A DNA stretch of 7,980 nt, taken from Dysgonamonadaceae bacterium. Lineage in GTDB: Bacteria; Bacteroidota; Bacteroidia; Bacteroidales; Azobacteroidaceae. Position numbers and translations under genes: made by a program. The stretch is taken from positions 1 through 7,980 of the forward strand of contig JAIRSN010000062.1 of assembly GCA_031255425.1 (NCBI GenBank). Reading direction: 5' to 3'. This document shows, piece after piece, positions 1-5,461 of this stretch. How positions within the stretch are numbered: the first letter of the stretch is position 1; every line of letters starts with the position of its first letter. Below the pieces are notes generated by a model that was not told the DNA's origin, did no database searches, and saw nothing but the letters and a program-made list of their open reading frames with translations.

Positions 1-6
1 CCGCTA

Positions 7-37
7 CAAAGGTAAAGGCATTATTCCCCCTCGACAA
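7..37 (-). promoter_or_regulatory. Leftward Bacteroidota-type promoter for a gene off the left edge
   Basis: Read on the minus strand, this stretch has TTG (bases 37-35), 20 bases of spacer, then TACCTTTG (bases 14-7). This fits the Bacteroidota vegetative sigma consensus, TTG near -33 and TAnnTTTG near -7, in both elements and in spacing. Transcription would start at about the left edge and run out of the window, so the SNF2 gene probably has a divergent neighbour whose coding region is not visible. Confidence 0.6.
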
Positions 38-144
38 TAACCTTTTTTAGGTATTTTTGGGGATAAAACTCATTATAAATGATGAGTAAATTGACCAATA
101 ATTGATACATCTACCAGGGGCAAACGCATTTAATCAGGCGCAGC

Positions 145-167
145 CGGACACGCAGTGTCTGTTTTTT
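145..167 (+). terminator. Intrinsic-terminator-like hairpin with T run upstream of the SNF2 gene
   Basis: CGGACAC (145-151) pairs with GTGTCTG (155-161) across a three-base GCA loop. This gives seven pairs, one of them a G-U wobble (146/160). Six T residues (162-167) follow directly. This is the standard shape of a Rho-independent terminator for rightward transcription. No complete rightward gene lies before it in the window. It may end a transcript entering from the left, end a short RNA that starts between about 60 and 140, or act as an attenuator in a long leader of the SNF2 gene. Confidence 0.5.
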
Positions 168-169
168 AT

Positions 170-177
170 TACTTTTG
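170..177 (+). promoter_or_regulatory. Candidate -7 box for the SNF2-family gene
   Basis: TACTTTTG matches the Bacteroidota -7 consensus TAnnTTTG and ends 23 bases before the ATG at 201, giving a short leader of roughly 15-20 bases. No TTG is found at the expected -33 distance, so the match is half a promoter. It directly follows the T run of the hairpin at 145-167 and lies inside an AT-rich dyad (ATTAC at 168-172, GTAAT at 177-181). Confidence 0.4.
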
Positions 178-200
178 TAATTAAATAGAAGAAAACACGG

Positions 201-3089
201 ATGTACGAAACATTGATCCTGGTCATATCAAACCACCGCCAGTTCGGTTGGAAGCTCAACCTCTTCTCCGCAGAACGGCGGGCCGGCGGCAGCTTCTTCC
301 TCCGCGGAATCCCCAGCCTGAGCGAGGAAGTGAAAAAAGGAATCTCCGACGCGGAAGTCAACCTGATTCGACTGATCGGCGAAATCTCGGACGAGGCGCT
401 GCTAAAAGCCTATTCCAAAGGAACCGACAAGACGAAAATCCCGCAAAGCACGATCAACAACCTGATCCGCCCGCGCATCGAACAGAATTGTTCCAAGATA
501 TTGTCCCTGTGCTTGCAGACGCAGACGCCGGTGTATTTCCGGGGAAATATCAAAGAAAAGGCGTTCTCCGAATTGAGCCGGGTGGAAATATTGCCGAACC
601 CGAGCCGTTGCCTGTTCAGCTTTGTGAAGGACAAAAACGGCTTGCGCTACTTTATCTCGCTCTCCAACGGCGACACCGAAATCCCGCTGCAACAGGCGCC
701 CGCCATTATTTTGTCGCAAAAACCCTGTGTCGTGCTGCTGGGCAGCCAGATTCACCAGGTCGAACAAATCGAGTCCGTCAAGCTGACGCCCTTTTTTACG
801 AAAACACATGTCGAAGTGCCGGCGGCGTCCGAAAAGGCTTACATCCAAAAGTTTATTATTAAGACCATTCCCCGTTACGAAGTGAAAATCGAGGGGATTG
901 AGATGGTCGAAAAATCGCCCCGGAAGGAAGCCGTGCTGGTGTTGGAAGAAGATTTCTACCGGCGGCTGCACTTTTCGCTGTTCTTTCAATACGACAACCA
1001 CCGGGTGCGGCCGTCCTCCCTGCAAAGGAAACGGAAAGTGGTGAGCGTGGAGGAGCGGAACGGAACGGAGCAGATCTGCTGGTTCGACCGGGATATGGAA
1101 TGGGAAGATTCGCTTTTTAACCGCTTGAAATCGCTGGGGTTGCAATGCGAAATAGAAAACCGCTTTTACCTGAAACCGGACTCCGGAAGGCAACAGAAAT
1201 ACGGGCTGGCGGACTGGATGAACCGGCACCTCGGCGAACTGAAGGCGTTCCGGATCGAACAGGAAACGCATTACACCTTCTACCAGGGGAAAATCGAACT
1301 GCAATCGCGGATGGACGCCGCCATCGACTGGTTCGACCTGGAAATCGAGGTTGTTTTCGAGGACTTTACCCTTCCCTTCGGCCGCTTCAAAAAGCACATC
1401 CTGTCCGGCGACAGCGAGTACATCCTGCCCGACGGACGGATTTTTATCCTGCCCGGGGAATGGTTCTCGCGCTACCGCGACATGCTCTCGTACGGCGTGA
1501 CGACGGACAAAAGCGTCCGCCTGAAGAAAATGCATATCGGGGTGCTGAAAGAATTGCCCGGCAGCCTGTTCCCGGACAACACGCCCCCCTGCCTGGACCG
1601 CGTCCTCCGGATCGAGACGGACTACCCCCTGCCGTCCGAAAAGCTGGAGAAAGTGCTGAGGAGCTACCAGAAGCAGGGGTTTTACTGGCTGAACCACCTC
1701 TACCGGCTGCATTTCGGCGGCTGCCTGGCAGACGATATGGGGCTGGGGAAAACGCTGCAAACCATCGCCTTGCTCGCCGCCATCTACCGGGGAAAAGACC
1801 GCCCTGCCGCCCCGTCGCCGCAACTGTCGCTGTTTCCCGAACTGGAGTCCTCGCTTCCGGCGTCGTTGATTGTCGTTCCTACCTCGCTGTTGCACAACTG
1901 GAAAAACGAGCTGAAGAAGTTCGCCCCCGGGCTGAAAACCTGTATCCACACGGGGCAGGGGCGCTGGAAAACGAAAGAAATCGACCGGGCATTCGCGCCC
2001 TGCCACATCGTGATTACCTCCTACGGCATTGTGCGGAGCGACATCGAATACCTGAGCAAATACACGTTCCAGGCGGTTGTGCTGGACGAAAGCCAATACG
2101 TCAAGAATCCGGATTCGGTGATTTACCACGCCGTCAAAAGCCTGGACACCGCCCACCGGTTTGTCCTCACCGGCACCCCAATCGAAAATTCGCTGACCGA
2201 CCTTTGGGCGCAGTTCAACTTTATCAATCCGGGCTTGCTGGGCAGCCTTTCGTCGTTCAAAAACGACTATATCCACAAGATAACGAAGGAGAAAAACAAA
2301 CAGGCGGAAGCCTCGCTGTTCAAGCTGATCCGCCCCTTTCTGCTCCGGCGGACGAAGGAGGAAGTGGTGCCGGACCTGCCGCCGCTTTCGCAGGAAATCG
2401 TCTATTGCGACATGACCGGAGAACAGGAAGATATTTACCTGCGGGAGAAAAACAGCATCCGGAACAAATTGTTGGAAAACAAAGATTTATTTGTCAAAAA
2501 CCGGTTCGTCGCCCTGCAAAGCCTGATGCGCCTCCGCTTGCTGGCGAATCATCCCGTGTTGAGCCAGTCCGGTTACGAAGGCGGTTCCGGCAAGTTCGAC
2601 CAGATCCTGTTGTACTTCGAGAGCGTCCGGGCGAACGGGCACAAGGTGTTGATTTTCTCCTCCTTTGTCAAGCACCTGAAACTGTTGGCGAAATCGTTTG
2701 AGGAAAGGGGATGGAACTATGCGATGCTCACCGGGCAGACCCCGGACAGGGAGGAGGAAATCAGCCGGTTCAACAGCGACGAAACGGTCAGTTGCTTCTT
2801 CATCTCGCTGAAGGCAGGCGGCACCGGGCTGAACCTGACGGCTGCCGAGTATGTTTTCATCCTCGACCCGTGGTGGAATCCGGCGGCGGAAATGCAGGCG
2901 CTGAGCCGTTCGCACCGCATCGGGCAGGACAAAAACGTGATGGTCTACCGGTTTATCTCAAGCCGGACGATCGAAGAAAAGATTCTCCTTTTGCAAAGGA
3001 AGAAAAGCCGCCTGTCCGAATCGCTTATTGCCGCCGGACATTCGCCGGAAGGCTTGAAAAAAGAGGAGTTCGAGTACTTGCTGAAATAA
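201..3089 (+). CDS. SNF2-family DEAD/DEAH-box helicase-like ATPase
   Basis: This is a Snf2/HepA-type ATP-dependent translocase (superfamily 2). The family moves along double-stranded DNA without strand separation and remodels protein-DNA complexes; in bacteria, RapA recycles RNA polymerase. The C-terminal half (about residues 480-962) holds the complete motor: motif I DMGLGKT (512-518), motif II DESQ (629-632, where DEAH or DEAQ is usual), motif III LTGTP (656-660), motif IV around KVLIFSS (815-821), motif V GGTGLNL (873-879), and motif VI QALSRSHRIGQ (899-909) with arginines 903 and 906. Residues 1-480 match no domain I can name. They contain no CxC...CxH SWIM zinc signature and no signal peptide, so the protein should be cytoplasmic. 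ATG 201 is the first possible ATG, because an in-frame TAG lies at 186-188. The exact cellular role is unknown. Confidence 0.93.
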   Translation: MYETLILVISNHRQFGWKLNLFSAERRAGGSFFLRGIPSLSEEVKKGISDAEVNLIRLIGEISDEALLKAYSKGTDKTKIPQSTINNLIRPRIEQNCSKILSLCLQTQTPVYFRGNIKEKAFSELSRVEILPNPSRCLFSFVKDKNGLRYFISLSNGDTEIPLQQAPAIILSQKPCVVLLGSQIHQVEQIESVKLTPFFTKTHVEVPAASEKAYIQKFIIKTIPRYEVKIEGIEMVEKSPRKEAVLVLEEDFYRRLHFSLFFQYDNHRVRPSSLQRKRKVVSVEERNGTEQICWFDRDMEWEDSLFNRLKSLGLQCEIENRFYLKPDSGRQQKYGLADWMNRHLGELKAFRIEQETHYTFYQGKIELQSRMDAAIDWFDLEIEVVFEDFTLPFGRFKKHILSGDSEYILPDGRIFILPGEWFSRYRDMLSYGVTTDKSVRLKKMHIGVLKELPGSLFPDNTPPCLDRVLRIETDYPLPSEKLEKVLRSYQKQGFYWLNHLYRLHFGGCLADDMGLGKTLQTIALLAAIYRGKDRPAAPSPQLSLFPELESSLPASLIVVPTSLLHNWKNELKKFAPGLKTCIHTGQGRWKTKEIDRAFAPCHIVITSYGIVRSDIEYLSKYTFQAVVLDESQYVKNPDSVIYHAVKSLDTAHRFVLTGTPIENSLTDLWAQFNFINPGLLGSLSSFKNDYIHKITKEKNKQAEASLFKLIRPFLLRRTKEEVVPDLPPLSQEIVYCDMTGEQEDIYLREKNSIRNKLLENKDLFVKNRFVALQSLMRLRLLANHPVLSQSGYEGGSGKFDQILLYFESVRANGHKVLIFSSFVKHLKLLAKSFEERGWNYAMLTGQTPDREEEISRFNSDETVSCFFISLKAGGTGLNLTAAEYVFILDPWWNPAAEMQALSRSHRIGQDKNVMVYRFISSRTIEEKILLLQRKKSRLSESLIAAGHSPEGLKKEEFEYLLK

Positions 3090-3102
3090 AGCAAACCGCC
3101 AT

Positions 3103-3139
3103 CCGGAACGCCGCCGACCCGGAGGAAATTTCGTTCCGG
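3103..3139 (+). repeat. Inverted repeat after the SNF2 gene, possible transcript end
   Basis: CCGGAACG (3103-3110) and CGTTCCGG (3132-3139) are perfect 8-base inverted arms separated by 21 bases, beginning 14 bases after the SNF2 stop codon. The RNA could form a stable stem, but no T run follows, so it is not a canonical intrinsic terminator. It may stabilise the 3' end or bind a regulator. Its position between two independent genes favours an end-of-transcript role, which is inference. Confidence 0.35.
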
Positions 3140-3165
3140 TATGCGCGCAATTAAACAATTTCATG

Positions 3166-3173
3166 TATATTTG
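3166..3173 (+). promoter_or_regulatory. Candidate -7 box for the Fic gene
   Basis: TATATTTG fits the TAnnTTTG consensus and lies 35 bases before the ATG at 3209, leaving a leader of about 30 bases. No clear TTG sits at the expected upstream distance. The position between the SNF2 3' inverted repeat and the Fic start supports separate transcription of the Fic gene. Confidence 0.45.
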
Positions 3174-3208
3174 CAGGAAATGAAGCGGATTAAAAATCAG
3201 GTAAAACC

Positions 3209-4072
3209 ATGAATATTCCAACTTACACCATCAGTACAAAAGCCATCGGCCTGGTTGCCCGGATTGCCGAAAAACTCGGCGAGATACGGGGGGCAGGCGA
3301 ATACAGCCGCGACTTGCGCCTGAGGAAAAGAAACCGGCTGCGGTCGATCCAATCCTCGCTTGCCATTGAAAACAACACGCTTACGCTTAGCCAGGTGACG
3401 GATATTATTGAAGGGAAGCGCGTGTTGGGTTCGCCCCACGAAATCCGGGAAGTGAAAAACGCTTACCAGGCATACGCCTGTTTGTTGGAGTACGACCCGT
3501 ATAGCGTCGACGATTTTTTGAAAGCCCACCAACTGATAACGGCGCAATTAGTCAAAGAGGCGGGGCGTTTCCGTTCGCAGGGAGTGGGCGTTTTTGAGGG
3601 AACTAAACTGATTCACGCAGGAGCGAACTATCTGTTTATTCCCCAGTTGGTCGCCGGCTTGTTCGCGTGGGCGGAAAAAACGGAGGTACACCCGCTGATC
3701 AAGAGTGCGGTCGTTCATTTTGAAATCGAATTTATTCACCCTTTTATAGACGGAAACGGCAGGATCGGACGTCTTTGGCAAACACTGATCCTCTCCCAAT
3801 GGAATGAGCTGTTTGCCTGGTTGCCCGTCGAGACCGTAGTCCACGAAAACCAGCAGGGCTACTACGATGCCTTGGCGGTTTCGCAGCAATCGGGCGATTC
3901 GGAATCGTTTATCGAATTTATGCTCCACGCCATTTGGCAGGCATTGGAAGAGTTGCCTGTCCGCAAAACGACCGGTGTGCTGACCGGTATCAATACCGGC
4001 ACGTTGCCGGAAGCCGAGCGGGAGTTGTTGGAACAGATCGCCGGTTACTTAGACAAAAAACGGAACCGGTAA
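3209..4072 (+). CDS. Fic-domain protein, class II (self-inhibited), probable AMP transferase
   Basis: Fic enzymes usually transfer AMP from ATP to hydroxyl side chains of target proteins. The complete catalytic motif HPFIDGNGRIGR lies at residues 177-188, with catalytic His177, the metal-binding acidic Asp181 and Arg188. The typical GRFR stretch lies at 119-122. Residues 50-55 (SLAIEN) match the inhibitory signature (S/T)xxxE(G/N), whose Glu54 is expected to block productive ATP binding. Because this helix precedes the Fic core, the protein is class II and needs no separate antitoxin; none is encoded beside it. At 287 residues it is shorter than many relatives (roughly 330-380), which end in a winged helix. 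Here the tail is a TG-rich linker (about 255-264) plus one predicted helix. An in-frame TAA at 3191-3193 makes ATG 3209 the first start. The target protein is unknown. Confidence 0.93.
   Translation: MNIPTYTISTKAIGLVARIAEKLGEIRGAGEYSRDLRLRKRNRLRSIQSSLAIENNTLTLSQVTDIIEGKRVLGSPHEIREVKNAYQAYACLLEYDPYSVDDFLKAHQLITAQLVKEAGRFRSQGVGVFEGTKLIHAGANYLFIPQLVAGLFAWAEKTEVHPLIKSAVVHFEIEFIHPFIDGNGRIGRLWQTLILSQWNELFAWLPVETVVHENQQGYYDALAVSQQSGDSESFIEFMLHAIWQALEELPVRKTTGVLTGINTGTLPEAERELLEQIAGYLDKKRNR
3984..3999. repeat. Perfect inverted repeat inside the Fic 3' coding region
   Basis: CCGGTATCAATACCGG has perfect 7-base arms and a 2-base centre. It encodes part of the TG-rich linker (TTGVLTGINTGT) near the Fic C-terminus. 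Two ACCGG-containing copies just upstream (around 3970-3987) give the stretch a locally repetitive look. It may reflect only the repeated Thr-Gly codons, but it could also form a cruciform or an RNA stem. Confidence 0.5.
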
Positions 4073-4083
4073 TTTCGATGCGC

Positions 4084-4116
4084 TTGCGTATAATGGCGGA
4101 TTTTATGCTAACTTTG
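4084..4116 (+). promoter_or_regulatory. Bacteroidota-type promoter for ansA
   Basis: TTG (4084-4086), 22 bases of spacer and TAACTTTG (4109-4116) match the -33 and -7 elements of the Bacteroidota vegetative promoter, with the spacer slightly long. Transcription would begin near 4123, giving a leader of about 70 bases before the ATG at 4194. It begins 12 bases after the Fic stop, so ansA need not depend on read-through from the Fic gene. Confidence 0.6.
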
Positions 4117-4193
4117 CAATCTGTGAGTAAAATAGTAACCGGAAATGCACAAACAATGCCTGTGCCGGATAATAACAAGGAAATTAAATCATT

Positions 4194-5234
4194 ATGTTGG
4201 ATAATAACGCGGCTGTACTGTTGATTTATACCGGTGGAACGATCGGGATGGTAGAGGATGAAAATACGAACGCCCTGAAACCGTTTAATTTCAACTACAT
4301 CAAAGAATATGTTCCGGAACTGAACCGCCTCCGGTTCAATATCGACAGTATTCAGTTCAAAGAACCGATGGATTCTTCGGATATGAATCCCGACAAATGG
4401 AAGAAAATCGTGTGGCTAATCGAGGATCATTACGACAAATACGACGGCTTTGTCATCCTGCACGGAACGGATACGATGGCGTATTCGGCTTCCGCGTTGA
4501 GTTTTATGCTGGAAAACCTGGACAAGCCGGTAATCCTTACCGGGTCGCAGCTCCCGATCGGGAAAATCCGCACCGACGGAAAAGAAAATTTAATCACCGC
4601 GCTGGAGATAGCGGTCGATAAAGACCCCAACGGCAACGCTTTTGTGACCGAAGTCTGCGTCTTTTTCCAGAACCTGCTGATGCGGGGCAACCGGACTACG
4701 AAGATCAATGCCGCCAACTTCAGGGCATTTAATTCGTTTAATTTCCCGATATTAGCCGAAGCCGGCACCTACATCCGCTACCGGCACGACCTGATGCACC
4801 GCCCGCTCAAAAACAGCACGCCCAAATTCCGTTACCTGCTGGATTCCAATGTCGCCATCGTGAAACTGTTTCCGGGAATTTCCGCCGAAATACTGAAAGC
4901 CATGATTGCCATCCCGCACCTGAAAGGCATCGTCCTCGAAACATACGGGGCGGGAAATGCCCCCGGCGAAAGCTGGTTCCTGAACATAATCGCCGAAGCG
5001 GTGAAAAAGGGGATTGTGGTTGTCAACGTCACCCAGTGCGCCTCCGGCTCCGTGGAAATGGACCGTTACCAGGCAGGGAAAGCGCTGCAAGACATCGGGG
5101 TGCTTTCGGGCTACGATATAACGACGGAAGCGGCGGTCGCCAAGCTGATGTTCCTCTTCGGGCACGGATTAGACCGGAAAGAAGTGAAGATGTATATGAA
5201 AATGTCGCTGGTCGGCGAAGTCACAATCGAATAA
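4194..5234 (+). CDS. ansA: Type I (cytosolic) L-asparaginase
   Basis: This enzyme hydrolyses L-asparagine to L-aspartate and ammonia. Both family signatures are intact: TGGTIG (residues 13-18) with nucleophile Thr16, and HGTDTM (90-95) with Thr92-Asp93. The lysine of the second catalytic triad is Lys170, in RGNRTTK (164-170). There is no signal peptide, and the 346-residue length fits the cytosolic type I class rather than the periplasmic type II class. Thr169 and Cys282 (in the TQC stretch, 280-282) appear to correspond to Escherichia coli AnsA Thr162 and Cys273, which take part in allosteric activation by asparagine, so similar control is plausible. An in-frame TAA at 4185-4187 makes ATG 4194 the first start. 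The neighbours give no pathway link. Related amidohydrolases such as glutaminase share the fold, but the overall match is to AnsA. Confidence 0.95.
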   Translation: MLDNNAAVLLIYTGGTIGMVEDENTNALKPFNFNYIKEYVPELNRLRFNIDSIQFKEPMDSSDMNPDKWKKIVWLIEDHYDKYDGFVILHGTDTMAYSASALSFMLENLDKPVILTGSQLPIGKIRTDGKENLITALEIAVDKDPNGNAFVTEVCVFFQNLLMRGNRTTKINAANFRAFNSFNFPILAEAGTYIRYRHDLMHRPLKNSTPKFRYLLDSNVAIVKLFPGISAEILKAMIAIPHLKGIVLETYGAGNAPGESWFLNIIAEAVKKGIVVVNVTQCASGSVEMDRYQAGKALQDIGVLSGYDITTEAAVAKLMFLFGHGLDRKEVKMYMKMSLVGEVTIE

Positions 5235-5262
5235 AGGCGTTGCCGGAGGGGAAAAAACGCAT

Positions 5263-5277
5263 TTACCCGCCGGGTAA
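5263..5277 (+). terminator. Small hairpin after ansA, weak terminator candidate
   Basis: TTACCC (5263-5268) pairs perfectly with GGGTAA (5272-5277) across a GCC loop, 28 bases after the ansA stop codon. A T run is missing on the plus strand. On the minus strand the hairpin would be followed, after a few bases, by a T run (complement of the A tract at 5252-5257). It could be an imperfect transcript end for ansA, but evidence is limited to the stem and its location. Confidence 0.3.
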
Positions 5278-5293
5278 TTATGAAAAATACGTT

Positions 5294-5320
5294 GTCTTTA
5301 TTATCTTTGTGGTCTTTATT
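5294..5320. repeat. Short direct repeat GTCTTTATT, 18-base period, with a promoter-like box
   Basis: GTCTTTATT occurs at 5294-5302 and again at 5312-5320, exactly 18 bases apart. Between and overlapping them is TATCTTTG (5302-5309), a match to the -7 consensus TAnnTTTG, and a further ATCTTTGG follows at 5327-5333. The tract is T-rich and could contain the nifJ promoter, although no TTG stands at the ideal distance from 5302. A near-consensus alternative pairs TTG (5292-5294) with TTATTTTG (5316-5323). Which box is used cannot be decided by eye. Confidence 0.4.
5302..5309 (+). promoter_or_regulatory. Candidate -7 box upstream of nifJ
   Basis: TATCTTTG matches the Bacteroidota -7 consensus, but lies 152 bases before the nifJ ATG and lacks a clear -33 TTG. 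If used, it would give a leader of about 145 bases that includes the purine-rich tract and the small reading frame at 5388-5441. No better TAnnTTTG match is visible closer to nifJ. Confidence 0.35.
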
Positions 5321-5387
5321 TTGAAATCTTTGGAAATACAACTGCCCGCGCCCCCATTCAAATACAAATAGAATAACGGGGAATCGT

Positions 5388-5441
5388 ATGCGAAAGGAAA
5401 CGGAAAAAGAAAGAATGAATAAGAATAGAATAAATGTATAA
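5388..5441 (+). CDS. Possible 17-codon leader reading frame upstream of nifJ
   Basis: An ATG at 5388 opens a 17-codon frame, MRKETEKERMNKNRINV, ending in TAA at 5439-5441, 20 bases before the nifJ start. A GGGGA (5378-5382) stands five bases before this ATG, a Shine-Dalgarno-like spacing. The predicted peptide is highly charged and low in complexity because the underlying DNA is a purine-rich tract (about 5388-5430), so chance is a strong alternative. There is no run of one regulatory amino acid codon as in classic attenuation peptides. No function is assigned. Confidence 0.15.
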   Translation: MRKETEKERMNKNRINV

Positions 5442-5461
5442 ACTTTAATAACTTAATTTTT

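Noticed and set aside
52..59. TATTTTTG as a rightward promoter
   Set aside because: The -7 match is present but there is no TTG at a suitable distance and the region is AT-rich, so it is kept only as a possibility within the leader finding.
402..2276. A 624-codon open frame on the minus strand inside the SNF2 gene
   Set aside because: It is antisense to a gene with all SNF2 motifs intact. Its predicted protein is low in complexity (rich in Gln, Val, Arg, Phe, Gly) with no recognisable motif. GC bias at third codon positions of the real gene explains its length.
1145..2701. A 518-codon plus-strand frame overlapping the SNF2 gene in another frame
   Set aside because: Its translation is Pro/Arg/Ala-rich and motif-free, while the SNF2 frame carries motifs I to III through the same bases.
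4078..4091. Small dyad ATGCG-CTTG-CGTAT over the ansA -33 element
   Set aside because: Only five pairs with no T run follow; this is too short to call an operator or terminator.
4145..4204. A 19-codon frame in the ansA leader overlapping the ansA start codon
   Set aside because: It has no convincing ribosome-binding site, and its peptide looks random. Translational coupling is possible but unsupported.
3934..4224. A 96-codon plus-strand frame spanning the Fic end and the ansA start
   Set aside because: It overlaps both real genes out of frame and runs through the ansA promoter; nothing in its product is recognisable.
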